IMG/VR virus record: IMGVR_UViG_3300021425_000096
Location: 1-34,401 of that record
DNA from: a virus
Length of the DNA: 34,401 nt
Reading direction: 5' to 3' (one strand)
How positions within the stretch are numbered: position 1 is the stretch's first letter; each line of letters starts with the position of its first letter. Of the stretch, positions 1-7,869 are shown piece by piece. Under the pieces are notes generated by a model. That model saw only the letters and a list, made by a program, of their open reading frames with translations, did not search any database and was not told the origin of the DNA. Position numbers and translations under genes: made by a program.

Positions 1-288
1 ATTATTAACAGGTGCCTCAGTTCTTTCACTGATACGGTACTGTATGCCAATGAAATGAACAAGAACCCGCATCTACCAAAGAAGATGCAATATGATTTTT
101 TTATAAATAGTGTCAAACCTAGGAAGCGTTTCTCTCCCTGGGCTCGTAAAGATTCTATTGATTATCTTGAAGTAGTCAAAGAGTATTATGGTTATAATGA
201 CGATAAAGCTCTCCAAGCACTTAGGGTTCTCACCAAGGATCAACTAGATCATATTACAAAGGCATTGAATAAAGGTGGAAAAAGATGA
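1..288 (+). CDS. 62: Clamp-loader small subunit gp62 (3' part)
   Basis: The frame is open from the first base, so the start lies upstream of the window; 95 codons are visible. The segment with YDFFINSVKPRKRFSPW is typical of the C-terminal half of the T4-like clamp-loader subunit gp62, which acts with gp44 to load the gp45 sliding clamp for the polymerase. Its stop overlaps the ATG of regA (ATGA), the same gp62-regA coupling as in T4. An internal ATG at 55 exists but is not needed, since the reading frame and family similarity continue upstream of it. The identification comes from motif memory plus gene order. Confidence 0.85.
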   Translation: MINRCLSSFTDTVLYANEMNKNPHLPKKMQYDFFINSVKPRKRFSPWARKDSIDYLEVVKEYYGYNDDKALQALRVLTKDQLDHITKALNKGGKR

Positions 289-710
289 GTGGTGAAACTG
301 AGATCCAGTGGAAACAAACTGATATGGTAGAAGTGGTTCTTGGAGAACCAGATGACTTCCTTAAAGTTAGAGAAACGCTAACTCGTATTGGCGTGGCATC
401 TCGCAAAGAAAAGAAGATTTATCAGTCATGCCACATTCTACATAAGCAAGGTAAATATTATATCGTTCATTTTAAAGAGTTGTTTGCTCTTGACGGTAAG
501 AACACTAACCTGTCATTGAATGATGTACAGCGTCGCAATCGCATCATTCAATTACTATCTGACTGGGGACTAATCACTGTGGTTAGTGCTGAGAAGATTG
601 CTGATCTTGCTCCTCTAAATCAAATCAAAGTTCTTTCATTCAAGGAAAAGAATGATTGGACTCTTGAGAGTAAGTATAATATTGGTCGTAAGAAGACAGT
701 TGCAGAATAA
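285..710 (+). CDS. regA: RegA translational repressor
   Basis: 141 aa. In T4, RegA binds the start regions of many early mRNAs and blocks ribosome loading, and it is itself autoregulated. The body (HILHKQGKYYIVHFKELFAL, then NDVQRRNRIIQLLSDWGL) matches the RegA fold and is slightly longer than the 122-aa T4 protein. The ATG overlaps the gp62 stop and is preceded by GGTGGAAAAAG, a usable Shine-Dalgarno. The position directly after gp62 is the canonical T4 arrangement. The C-terminal lysine-rich tail looks poorly conserved. Confidence 0.92.
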   Translation: MSGETEIQWKQTDMVEVVLGEPDDFLKVRETLTRIGVASRKEKKIYQSCHILHKQGKYYIVHFKELFALDGKNTNLSLNDVQRRNRIIQLLSDWGLITVVSAEKIADLAPLNQIKVLSFKEKNDWTLESKYNIGRKKTVAE

Positions 711-739
711 ACCGTAAGTTTTAATACGGTTTTCCCTTA
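710..739 (+). terminator. Possible terminator after regA
   Basis: AACCGTA (710-716) and TACGGTT (725-731) form a 7-bp stem with an 8-nt loop, followed by TTCCCTTA. The T-run is short, so termination may be weak. It sits directly at the regA stop codon. Confidence 0.4.
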
Positions 740-746
740 TTAAAGT

Positions 747-765
747 TTTAACGTAAAACGTTAAA
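747..765. repeat. Palindrome TTTAACGT-AAA-ACGTTAAA upstream of hsp20
   Basis: A perfect 8-bp inverted repeat with a 3-nt centre. It overlaps the 5' part of the late-promoter-like octamer at 760-767 and shares bases with the longer hairpin arm at 761-769. It could be an operator or an RNA hairpin that competes with the longer fold. Confidence 0.6.
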
Positions 766-767
766 TA
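760..767 (+). promoter_or_regulatory. Late promoter-like octamer (GTTAAATA)
   Basis: Matches the cyanophage form of the T4 late promoter (NATAAATA) at 7 of 8 positions. If transcription starts about 6 nt downstream (near 773), an ATG at 776 would be almost leaderless, whereas the ATG at 818 gets a normal leader. The octamer lies inside the 5' arm of the hairpin that pairs with the hsp20 ribosome-binding site. Confidence 0.5.
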
Positions 768-815
768 AGAATGTGATGCCTAACGGGTCACATGCAAACG
801 TCGCTTATTTAAGGA
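761..815 (+). promoter_or_regulatory. Long hairpin hiding the hsp20 ribosome-binding site
   Basis: TTAAATAAG (761-769) is perfectly complementary to CTTATTTAA (804-812). The latter overlaps the Shine-Dalgarno AAGGA (811-815) of the ATG at 818. Inside it a second stem pairs ATGTGA (771-776) with TCACAT (788-793). RNA started upstream would fold and occlude translation; RNA started at about 773 would lack the outer 5' arm. Pairing is read directly from the sequence; the regulatory role is inferred. Confidence 0.55.
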
Positions 816-817
816 CA

Positions 818-1222
818 ATGACTAATATCACATGGGAACACTATACCCCTTACTCGATTGGATTCGATGAAACATTCAGCAGACTTGAAGCTCTTGCAGG
901 CGGTGGATCAAATTACCCACCTTACAATGTGGTCGCTGGAAACGATGGCAGAACCTTACTTGAGGTCGCTCTGGCTGGATTTGCAAGCGAAGATATTGAA
1001 GTCGAGACTGAACGAAATGTTCTAACGGTTTCTGCTCGCAAAGCACCGCCAGATAAAGAAAGGAAATATTCCCACAAGGGAATTTCCTACAGGACATTCT
1101 CACGCAACTGGCAGATGGCAGATGATGTAGAAGTTGAAGATGTGAAATTTGTAGATGGGTTATTGACAATTACATTGATGAAGCATCTACCAGAGAAACA
1201 GAAGCGTAAAAAATGGTTCTAA
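818..1222 (+). CDS. hsp20: Small heat-shock protein Hsp20
   Basis: 134 aa with an alpha-crystallin domain: YPPYNVVAGNDGRTLLEVAL near the domain start, then the strands ending in FVDGLLTITLMKHLPE. Small heat-shock proteins hold unfolding proteins in ATP-independent complexes, and hsp20 is a signature gene of T4-like cyanophages. Upstream in-frame starts exist (GTG 773, ATG 776), adding PNGSHANVAYLRT. I chose ATG 818 because it has AAGGA just upstream and suits the late-promoter position, although that spacing is short (2 nt). The gene is isolated between regulatory elements rather than embedded in an overlapping operon, and ends with a strong terminator. Confidence 0.9.
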   Translation: MTNITWEHYTPYSIGFDETFSRLEALAGGGSNYPPYNVVAGNDGRTLLEVALAGFASEDIEVETERNVLTVSARKAPPDKERKYSHKGISYRTFSRNWQMADDVEVEDVKFVDGLLTITLMKHLPEKQKRKKWF

Positions 1223-1231
1223 ATAGAATCG

Positions 1232-1257
1232 AAGGGGACTTGACGGTCCCCTTTTTT
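1232..1257 (+). terminator. Rho-independent terminator after hsp20
   Basis: AAGGGGAC (1232-1239) pairs with GTCCCCTT (1246-1253) around a 6-nt loop, and a run of six T (1252-1257) follows. This is the clearest intrinsic terminator in the window. Its loop contains TTGACG, the -35 of the next promoter. Confidence 0.88.
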
Positions 1258-1268
1258 GGTGTTACACT
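1240..1268 (+). promoter_or_regulatory. Sigma-70-like promoter for the 1290-8348 operon
   Basis: TTGACG (1240-1245), a 17-nt spacer, and TACACT (1263-1268): 5 of 6 matches at -35 and 4 of 6 at -10. Predicted start near 1275, some 15 nt before the ATG at 1290. The -35 occupies the loop of the preceding terminator. Confidence 0.5.
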
Positions 1269-1289
1269 AGTATCAAACTCATTATAACT

Positions 1290-1643
1290 ATGTCTGTATC
1301 AGTAGTCACTCTAAAGACTGGTGATCGCGTCATTACAGAGTTAAAAGAAATCTTCGATGAAGAGGGTGAAGACCGTAAAGGTATTTGCCTTCTCATGGAA
1401 GATCCATATATTCTGAATCTTGATAGCGGCACACCTCAATACTTAACTGAAGCACATGGTATGGAATACCAAGTTCGCTTTAGTAAATGGAATCCTTATA
1501 CACCAGACTGGCAATTTAAGATTCCATATGATTGTGTTATGACAATCAGCAATCCAGAACCAGGATTGCAAAATGCTTACGAACAAAAAATCATTGAAAA
1601 AAAGGAACTAGAAAATGACGGAACCACAGCAACTGAAAACTAA
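1290..1643 (+). CDS. Conserved small protein, paralog 1 of 3
   Basis: 117 aa, function unknown. The pattern V-x-L-K-T-G-D-x-V-I, then PYIL, then a terminal D-x-V-M-T-I-S-N-P is shared with the next two genes, so the three look like diverged tandem copies of one small domain. The alternating hydrophobic strands and conserved TG turn suggest a small beta-barrel (Sm/SH3-like), but that is inference. The C-terminal 25 residues (lysine- and glutamate-rich) overlap the next gene by 29 nt. First gene of the operon that leads into the DNA polymerase. Confidence 0.8.
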   Translation: MSVSVVTLKTGDRVITELKEIFDEEGEDRKGICLLMEDPYILNLDSGTPQYLTEAHGMEYQVRFSKWNPYTPDWQFKIPYDCVMTISNPEPGLQNAYEQKIIEKKELENDGTTATEN

Positions 1644-2004
1644 TCACAATATTCGCATCGTAACTCTTACCACTGGTCAGAGTGTCCTATGCGTTTTTGG
1701 TGAAGTTCGTGACGAAGATAAGGTGGTTGGGTATAAACTGGTATATCCATACACACTTTCCCTGGGTGATCCCAATGATGATGGAACTGTTCCTATTCAA
1801 TACACTAGATTCTGTGTCTTCTCTCCTGTAGAAGAACATAGAATTTCTGGAGATCATATTATTAGTGTTGTTTATCCAGAAAATTCTATTGTTGATAACT
1901 TTGTAAAACGTCTAGTTGAGATCGGAATTACCGAAGATCAAATTTTCTTCCCAGAGGAGGGTAGTAATGGAGATAACAGCGAACCTGCTGAAGCTGCAGA
2001 ATGA
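1615..2004 (+). CDS. Conserved small protein, paralog 2 of 3
   Basis: 129 aa, unknown function. Aligns by eye with the preceding gene: IRIVTLTTGQSVLC against VSVVTLKTGDRVIT, then YPYTLSLGDP, PIQYTRFCVFSP, and a terminal ISVVYPENSI equivalent to MTISNPEPGL. The ATG at 1615 follows AAAAAAGGAACTAG, giving a good AGGAA at suitable distance. The acidic tail (EEGSNGDNSEPAEAAE) overlaps the start of the third copy. There are no membrane segments or catalytic motifs, so a binding or scaffold role is more likely than an enzyme. Confidence 0.8.
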   Translation: MTEPQQLKTNHNIRIVTLTTGQSVLCVFGEVRDEDKVVGYKLVYPYTLSLGDPNDDGTVPIQYTRFCVFSPVEEHRISGDHIISVVYPENSIVDNFVKRLVEIGITEDQIFFPEEGSNGDNSEPAEAAE

Positions 2005-2224
2005 TTGGATTATTGCTCAAGTAGAACCAGTTGAAGGGGACACTTTGCCAGGCGACCCAGACGTGTGGATGGTAGAACCATACGTGTTAGACTGTGAAGG
2101 TCAGATCAGTCCATGGGCACCTCATGCTGCTGAGCGTGAATTTAATGTCAGGTCTTCGGACCTGACTGTTGTGACTAATCCAAGCAAATCTTTGCTTGCT
2201 CGTTATCTTGAATGTCTTGAATGA
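1967..2224 (+). CDS. Conserved small protein, paralog 3 of 3
   Basis: 85 aa, unknown. The ATG at 1967 is set by a strong GAGGAGG (1954-1960) six bases upstream; an upstream TTG extension to 1916 is unlikely. It keeps the family layout in a shorter form: DWIIAQVEPVEGD, VEPYVLDCEG, then SSDLTVVTNPSKSLLARYLE, matching the D-x-V-x-T-I-x-N-P-x-x-x-L ending of copy 1. Overlaps copy 2 by 38 nt and the polymerase start by 4 nt (ATGA), so it is probably translationally coupled to gp43. Confidence 0.78.
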   Translation: MEITANLLKLQNDWIIAQVEPVEGDTLPGDPDVWMVEPYVLDCEGQISPWAPHAAEREFNVRSSDLTVVTNPSKSLLARYLECLE

Positions 2225-4713
2225 AGTTTTACACTAGTGTTGAGCAAGCAGGCAATCGTCTGCTTGTACGTGGTTATGAGAATGGCAATCGCTACAGCGT
2301 GAGGGTTCCTTTCAACCCGACGCTGTATTTGCCTACAAAGAACTATTCAGAGTGGCGCACCCTTGAAGGTGATTGTGTAGAACCTCATAAGTTTGGTTCT
2401 ATCACAGAAGCACGAGACTTTGTAAAGCAATACAAAGAAGTTGATGACTTTGAGATCTATGGTAACTCTCGGTTTCTGTATCAGTACATCGCTGAGCAGC
2501 ACCCAGAGGAAGAACTGAAGTTTGATAGCAGCAAGATTCGTGTCTTTACTATTGACATCGAGACTGCTGCTGAGAATGGGTTTCCTGACATCGAGACAGC
2601 AGACCAAGAGATCCTTGCCATCTCCATCAAAGACTCCTTCACGGGGCGTATAACGGTCTTTGGTGCGCGTCCTTTCAACAACCAGGACAGCATGGTGGAT
2701 TACATGCATTTCCGTTCTGAGGAGAGCATGTTGGGTGCCTTTATTGATTACTGGCAGAACAACTATCCTGATGTGGTCACAGGTTGGAACTGCCAACTAT
2801 TCGATATGCCATACATCCACAACCGCGTTGATCGTGTGTTGGGCGAGAAGTTTGTAAAACTTCTGTCGCCTTGGAAACTTGTGTCGCAGCGTGAGATCTT
2901 TATTAAAGGTCGCAAGAACTTCTCTATTGATATGCTTGGCATCTCTACGCTAGACTACCTTGAGTTGTATAAGAAATTCACCTATACAAACCAAGAGTCC
3001 TACCGTCTGGATCACATCTGCTCTGTCGAACTGGGTGAGAAGAAACTCGATCACTCTGAGTTTGACACTTTCAAGGAGTTCTATGAGAACGACTGGCAGA
3101 AGTTTATTGAGTACAACATCCATGACGTTCGCCTGGTTGATAAACTAGACGACAAGATGAAGTTGATTGAACTTGCTTTCACCATGGCATATGACGCCAA
3201 AGTGAATTATGAAGATGTATTCTCTCAGGTTCGTATGTGGGACAACTACATCTATGTTGAACTGCTAAAGCGCAAGGTTGCTATTCCTCCTAAAAAGGAA
3301 AGTGCAACTAAGACTGAGAAGTATGCTGGTGCATATGTGAAAGAACCTATTCCTGGGTTCTATGATTGGGTTGTGAGTTTCGACTTGAACTCCCTGTACC
3401 CACACTTGATCATGCAATACAATATCTCACCAGAGACTCTGATGGATACCAGACATCCAGCAGCAAATGTAGATCTAATGCTTCAGAAGCAAATTGAGGT
3501 TGATGGTGAGTATGCTGTGTGTCCTAACGGCGCACAGTATCGTAAAGACGTTCATGGTTTTCTTCCTCAGATGATGAAGAAGATGTATGACGGTCGTGTG
3601 ATCTTCAAGAAGAAGATGCTTGCTGCTAAGAAAGAGTATGAGAAGACGCCCACTGTGGAACTCATGAAAGAGATTGCCCGCTGTAATAACATTCAGATGG
3701 CACGTAAGATCTCTCTCAACTCTGCCTATGGTGCTATCGGCAACGAACATTTCCGATACTATCGTCTTGCTAATGCTGAAGCAATTACTTTGTCTGGTCA
3801 GCTCTCGATCCGTTGGATTGAGAACAAGATGAACGGATATCTAAATACCCTGTTACAAACGGAGGAAGTCGATTATGTTATCGCATCCGATACCGACAGT
3901 ATCTATCTTAACCTTGGACCTCTTGTTACTAAATTTTTTAGTAATAAGTCTGGCGACAAAGCAGCAATTGTGGGGATACTTGACAAGATCTGTCAAGAGA
4001 AGCTGGAACCATTCATCGAATCCTCTTATCAGGAACTTGCGAATTACGTTTCGGCATATGAACAAAAAATGAGTATGAAGCGTGAGAACATCGCTGACCG
4101 TGGTATCTGGACTGCAAAGAAGCGTTACATTCTCAACGTATGGGACAGCGAGGGTGTTAGATATAAAGAACCAAAGATGAAGATTATGGGTCTGGAGACT
4201 GCCCGTTCATCTACTCCAGCATATTTTCGGGATAAATTGTATGCAGCATTTAAGATTATTATCGGCAAGTCAAATGATGAGCTTATCGATTTCATCAATG
4301 ACGTGCGAGCAGAAACGAGACTGCGACCTTATGAGGAAGTTGCTTTCCCACGAGGAGTTAACAACCTTGCTAAGTACCGTCATCCAACAGAGATCTACCA
4401 GAAAGGCACCCCTATCCATGTGCGAGGTGCTCTGCTCTACAACCACTATGTCAAAAAGTACAAAGTAGAAAACAAGCATCCTCTTATTCAAGAGGGTGAG
4501 AAGATCAAGTTCATGTATCTCAAGACACCCAATCCCATTCTGGAGAACTGTATCAGTTTCTTCGGTGAGTTGCCCAAGGAGTTTGGTCTTGAGAAGTATG
4601 TAGATTATCAAACACAGTTTGAGAAATCATTTCTCGAACCGTTGAAAAACGTGCTACAATGTATTGGTTGGACCCACGAGAAGACCATTACAATTTCGAG
4701 TTTCTTTTCATGA
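2221..4713 (+). CDS. 43: DNA polymerase gp43 (family B)
   Basis: 830 aa replicative polymerase with 3'-5' proofreading. Exonuclease motifs: FTIDIET (D112, E114), TGWNCQLFDMPYI (D195), YNIHDVRLVDKL (D302). Polymerase motifs: A SFDLNSLYP (D388), B KISLNSAYG (K496-N500), C ASDTDS (D557, D559), followed by KKRYILNVWD. All catalytic residues are present. It is somewhat shorter than T4 gp43 (898 aa). The C-terminal TISSFFS is a plausible clamp-binding tail. The start overlaps the preceding stop by 4 nt; the same coupling occurs at its 3' end. No intein or intron insertion is seen, although polymerase genes often host them. Confidence 0.98.
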   Translation: MKFYTSVEQAGNRLLVRGYENGNRYSVRVPFNPTLYLPTKNYSEWRTLEGDCVEPHKFGSITEARDFVKQYKEVDDFEIYGNSRFLYQYIAEQHPEEELKFDSSKIRVFTIDIETAAENGFPDIETADQEILAISIKDSFTGRITVFGARPFNNQDSMVDYMHFRSEESMLGAFIDYWQNNYPDVVTGWNCQLFDMPYIHNRVDRVLGEKFVKLLSPWKLVSQREIFIKGRKNFSIDMLGISTLDYLELYKKFTYTNQESYRLDHICSVELGEKKLDHSEFDTFKEFYENDWQKFIEYNIHDVRLVDKLDDKMKLIELAFTMAYDAKVNYEDVFSQVRMWDNYIYVELLKRKVAIPPKKESATKTEKYAGAYVKEPIPGFYDWVVSFDLNSLYPHLIMQYNISPETLMDTRHPAANVDLMLQKQIEVDGEYAVCPNGAQYRKDVHGFLPQMMKKMYDGRVIFKKKMLAAKKEYEKTPTVELMKEIARCNNIQMARKISLNSAYGAIGNEHFRYYRLANAEAITLSGQLSIRWIENKMNGYLNTLLQTEEVDYVIASDTDSIYLNLGPLVTKFFSNKSGDKAAIVGILDKICQEKLEPFIESSYQELANYVSAYEQKMSMKRENIADRGIWTAKKRYILNVWDSEGVRYKEPKMKIMGLETARSSTPAYFRDKLYAAFKIIIGKSNDELIDFINDVRAETRLRPYEEVAFPRGVNNLAKYRHPTEIYQKGTPIHVRGALLYNHYVKKYKVENKHPLIQEGEKIKFMYLKTPNPILENCISFFGELPKEFGLEKYVDYQTQFEKSFLEPLKNVLQCIGWTHEKTITISSFFS

Positions 4714-4886
4714 GTAAGAAAATCTTTGTAGTAACATGGACTAACCATGTAGTCGGTCAAGTAGGACCAGAGGACATCAAGTGCTTTGAGGACTACAACA
4801 CTGCTGTTGCATTTGCTAAACTAATGGGCAGCAGATATAATTATGTAAATTTCTATGAGGAACGAGTAGATCAATGGGATTCTTAG
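4710..4886 (+). CDS. Small conserved hypothetical protein
   Basis: 58 aa, unknown function. Starts at ATG 4710 overlapping the gp43 stop (ATGA), rather than at an upstream in-frame ATG at 4659 that would overlap the polymerase by 55 nt. The sequence begins [18 protein letters not shown] and continues with an alpha-beta pattern including [16 protein letters not shown]. It has no membrane segment or known motif. It overlaps uvsX by 13 nt, so it is probably co-translated with the replication genes on each side. Confidence 0.7.
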   Translation: MSKKIFVVTWTNHVVGQVGPEDIKCFEDYNTAVAFAKLMGSRYNYVNFYEERVDQWDS

Positions 4887-5890
4887 ACACCGTAATTAAA
4901 GAAAGTGGAAACGAGTTTGCTGGTTTGGTTAGCGAAGGAATTGCTGCTGGCGACATTACTGATTATGTCGATACTGGCAGTTATATCTTTAACGCCCTTG
5001 TTAGTGGTTCGTTGTTTGGAGGTCTTCCTTCCAATAAGGTTACTGCCTTGGCAGGAGAATCAAGCACGGGCAAGACTTTCTTTGCTCTTTCTGTCGTTCG
5101 TAATTTCCTTGACGCTAATCCTACAGGTGGCGTCATTTATTTTGAGACTGAATCCGCCATTTCCAGAGACATGATTGAGTCTCGTGGTATCGACTCTAAG
5201 CGTATGATCATCATGCCTGTCGCTACTATTGAGGAGTTCAGGACACAAGCATGTAGGATCCTTGACAAGTATCTCAAGGAACCCAAAGAGGAGCGTGTGC
5301 CTATGATGTTTGTGCTAGACTCTCTTGGTATGCTCTCAACTACCAAGGAGATGGAGGACGTTGCTAACGACAAGCAGGTTCGTGACATGACCAAATCTCA
5401 GTTGATCAAGGGTGCCTTTCGTGTTTTGACGTTGAAACTCGGACAAGCACAAGTGCCTATGATTGTCACCAACCATACATATGATGTGATTGGTTCCTAT
5501 GTCCCTACAAAGGAGATGGGAGGTGGCACTGGTCTGAAGTATGCTGCTTCTACTATCATTTACCTTAGCAAGTCTAAGGAGCGTGATAGCAAGAAAGAAG
5601 TAGTTGGCAACATTATCAAATGCGAGGCGAAGAAGTCTCGTCTAACTATTGAGGGTTCTAAAGTTGCAACACGTCTATTTTTTGACGAGCGAGGTCTTGA
5701 CAAATACTACGGCTTACTGGAATTGGGTATCGAGCACGGAGTCTTCGGGAAGAACGGTAATCGGGTTCTTATTGGGGAATCTTCCGTTTATCCTTCTGCT
5801 GTACTTTCTGATCCCGAAAAATACTTCACCCCCGAAGTAATGGAAAAACTCGAAGAAGCAGCACGAAAAGAATTCTCCTATGGCAACTGA
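4874..5890 (+). CDS. uvsX: UvsX RecA-like recombinase
   Basis: 338 aa strand-exchange ATPase, the T4 counterpart of RecA, which forms filaments on single-stranded DNA for recombination-dependent replication and repair. Walker A GESSTGKT lies at residues 61-68, the catalytic glutamate in VIYFETE (E91), and Walker B in MMFVLDS (D149). A loop with [14 protein letters not shown] follows. The length is close to that of T4 UvsX (about 390 aa) but shorter. The start overlaps the preceding small gene, and the end overlaps gp41 by 11 nt. I saw no uvsY mediator gene in this window. Confidence 0.96.
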   Translation: MGFLDTVIKESGNEFAGLVSEGIAAGDITDYVDTGSYIFNALVSGSLFGGLPSNKVTALAGESSTGKTFFALSVVRNFLDANPTGGVIYFETESAISRDMIESRGIDSKRMIIMPVATIEEFRTQACRILDKYLKEPKEERVPMMFVLDSLGMLSTTKEMEDVANDKQVRDMTKSQLIKGAFRVLTLKLGQAQVPMIVTNHTYDVIGSYVPTKEMGGGTGLKYAASTIIYLSKSKERDSKKEVVGNIIKCEAKKSRLTIEGSKVATRLFFDERGLDKYYGLLELGIEHGVFGKNGNRVLIGESSVYPSAVLSDPEKYFTPEVMEKLEEAARKEFSYGN

Positions 5891-7268
5891 GCGCATTGAA
5901 CAAACTATCTTGCGTAACCTCCTTTTCACTGAGGAGTATTACCGCAAGGTAGTTCCCTTTCTAAAAGCAGATTATTTCCAAGAATATCATGAGAAAATTG
6001 TCTTTGAGGAGATTGCTGATTTCGCTTCTAAGTATGACAAGATTCCTACTAAAGAAGTGCTTACGATTAACCTCCAAAATCGTAATGATCTTACTGACGA
6101 CACGTACAAAGATTCGGTACAGACAGTATCCGACCTCTCAGACGAGTGGGTCGATTACGAATGGCTCCTTGACGCCACAGAAAAGTGGTGCCAAGACCGA
6201 GCAATCTACCTTGCCCTCATGCGGTCTATCAAGATCGCAGATGGAGGCGATAAGAAAATATCAAAGGATGCGATCCCAGGTATCTTACAAGAAGCCCTGG
6301 CAGTATCGTTCGACGAACACATAGGACATGATTACATTGAACAAGCAGAAGACCGTTATGATTTCTACCACAGAGTCGAAGAGAAAGTTCCCTTTGATCT
6401 CGAAAAGTTTAACTTCATTACCAAAGGTGGTCTCTCTAACAAGACTCTCAATGTCGCTCTTGCTGGTACAGGCGTCGGCAAATCTCTATTCATGTGCCAT
6501 TGCGCTGCTGCCGCGCTCACTCAGAACTACAACGTTCTCTACATTACATGTGAAATGGCAGAGGAAAAAATTGCTGAGCGAATTGACGCAAACCTTCTGA
6601 ATGTCAATGTCAAAGATATTGCAGAACTACCTGAAGTTCTCTTCACTAGCAAGGTTCAGGAGATCGCTAGGAAGACTCAGGGCAAACTTATTATCAAAGA
6701 ATACCCTACAGCGTCCGCTCACGCAGGACACTTCAAGGCACTCCTGAGCGATCTTTCTCTAAAGAAAGATTTTAAACCTGATATTATTTTTATCGACTAC
6801 TTAAACATCTGTGCTAGTGCGAGGTATAAAGGTGCGATTGTCAATTCTTATACGTATGTCAAAGCGATTGCTGAGGAGCTTCGGGGTCTTGCTGTGGAAT
6901 GTAATGTACCTATTGTCTCAGCTACTCAAACTACTCGCTCTGGTTACGGTAATAGTGACCCTGACCTTACCGATACTAGCGAGTCTTTTGGTCTTCCTGC
7001 CACTGCTGATTTTATGTTCGCTCTCATCAGCACTGATGAGCTTGAACAACAGGGTCGCCTCATGGTCAAACAACTTAAGAACAGGTACTCAGACCTTGTT
7101 ACCTCACGAAAATTCATGGTGGGAATTGACAGATCCAAAATGAAGCTGTATGATGTTGCGGACGATGCTTCCGCTATCAGCATCGACACAGAGGACGCAG
7201 GAGAACAACTCTCCCAGTTCGCTGAATCACAAAACCGTTTATCTAAATTTGCTGAGTGGAATGTATGA
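5880..7268 (+). CDS. 41: Replicative helicase gp41 (DnaB family)
   Basis: 462 aa hexameric 5'-3' helicase that works with the gp61 primase at the fork. An N-terminal helical domain (about 1-165) is followed by a RecA-type core: Walker A AGTGVGKS (195-202), the conserved glutamate in YITCEMAEE (E225), and Walker [11 protein letters not shown] (301-310), with [10 protein letters not shown] as the later sensor segment. The length matches T4 gp41 (475 aa). Overlaps uvsX by 11 nt and couples to the next gene through ATGA. A near-consensus sigma-70 promoter is embedded in its 3' end. Confidence 0.96.
   Translation: MATERIEQTILRNLLFTEEYYRKVVPFLKADYFQEYHEKIVFEEIADFASKYDKIPTKEVLTINLQNRNDLTDDTYKDSVQTVSDLSDEWVDYEWLLDATEKWCQDRAIYLALMRSIKIADGGDKKISKDAIPGILQEALAVSFDEHIGHDYIEQAEDRYDFYHRVEEKVPFDLEKFNFITKGGLSNKTLNVALAGTGVGKSLFMCHCAAAALTQNYNVLYITCEMAEEKIAERIDANLLNVNVKDIAELPEVLFTSKVQEIARKTQGKLIIKEYPTASAHAGHFKALLSDLSLKKDFKPDIIFIDYLNICASARYKGAIVNSYTYVKAIAEELRGLAVECNVPIVSATQTTRSGYGNSDPDLTDTSESFGLPATADFMFALISTDELEQQGRLMVKQLKNRYSDLVTSRKFMVGIDRSKMKLYDVADDASAISIDTEDAGEQLSQFAESQNRLSKFAEWNV
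7126..7154 (+). promoter_or_regulatory. Near-consensus sigma-70 promoter inside the 3' end of gp41
   Basis: TTGACA (7126-7131), a 17-nt spacer, TATGAT (7149-7154): 11 of 12 consensus bases. Predicted start near 7161, about 100 nt before the MazG-like gene. It would let the downstream metabolic genes be expressed separately from the replication genes. Confidence 0.5.
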
Positions 7269-7666
7269 TTAATTTTAATAAGTATGAAGAGTTTGTTGCA
7301 GAAGTTACTTCTGACTGTTCAACGAACTTTGTTGATTTCGCTGATCGTATTGGCGAGTTGGATCGTCAGGGTGCCAATATTGAGCGTCTCCTTACTGCTG
7401 GCGTTGGGATTAATGCTGAAGGTGGTGAGTTCCTTGAGATCATTAAGAAGATGGTCTTCCAAGGTAAGCCTTGGAACGACGATAATCGAGAACATCTTAT
7501 TATTGAGTTGGGTGATGTCATGTGGTATGTGGCACAAGCTACTCAATCGCTAGGTGTATCGATGGAAGAAGTGCTTGACACTAATATCCGCAAATTGTCT
7601 AAGCGTTATCCTGAAGGAACCTTTGACTCTTACTATTCTGAAAACCGTAAAGCAGGTGACCGATGA
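7265..7666 (+). CDS. mazG: MazG-like nucleotide pyrophosphohydrolase
   Basis: 133 aa all-alpha NTP pyrophosphohydrolase type. The metal-binding pattern ExxE...ExxD is visible: EGGE (52-55) and ELGD (81-84). Such enzymes hydrolyse nucleoside triphosphates to monophosphates; in cyanophages MazG has been proposed to affect nucleotide turnover or (p)ppGpp, but its substrate cannot be read here. ATG 7265 overlaps the gp41 stop (ATGA); an upstream GTG at 7256 is less likely. Followed by an ATGA-coupled small gene. Confidence 0.85.
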   Translation: MINFNKYEEFVAEVTSDCSTNFVDFADRIGELDRQGANIERLLTAGVGINAEGGEFLEIIKKMVFQGKPWNDDNREHLIIELGDVMWYVAQATQSLGVSMEEVLDTNIRKLSKRYPEGTFDSYYSENRKAGDR

Positions 7667-7869
7667 AAACTCTTACACTAGAAGACTATCAGAAAGCAGG
7701 TGAAGAGTTTTGGCCTAAGTATTGGTACGTTGCCAAAGAACTTGGGGAGGATGCTAAACCAGAGCAAGTCCTCAAGGTCATGGAAGCAATTGGAGGAGTT
7801 GCACTCAAACTTGCACTCACGGACAAACTACCACCATTTGGATTTAATAAAAAGAAAGATGATGACTAA
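7663..7869 (+). CDS. Small hypothetical protein
   Basis: 68 aa, unknown. Starts MKTLTLEDYQKAGEEFWPKY and ends in a lysine/aspartate-rich tail (NKKKDDD). Mostly helical in appearance, without membrane segments, cysteines or catalytic motifs. ATG overlaps the upstream stop by 4 nt and its end overlaps the thioredoxin-like gene, so it is part of a tightly coupled run. It could be a partner of one of its neighbours; nothing in the sequence decides this. Confidence 0.72.
   Translation: MKTLTLEDYQKAGEEFWPKYWYVAKELGEDAKPEQVLKVMEAIGGVALKLALTDKLPPFGFNKKKDDD

Noticed and set aside
876-1169. 97-aa minus-strand frame opposite hsp20
   Set aside because: Shadow of the alpha-crystallin coding sequence; no promoter or Shine-Dalgarno on that strand, and no confident minus-strand gene exists anywhere in the window.
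2221-4713. Intein or homing insertion in the polymerase gene
   Set aside because: All exonuclease and polymerase motifs are continuous at normal spacing, with no splice-junction residues or endonuclease block.
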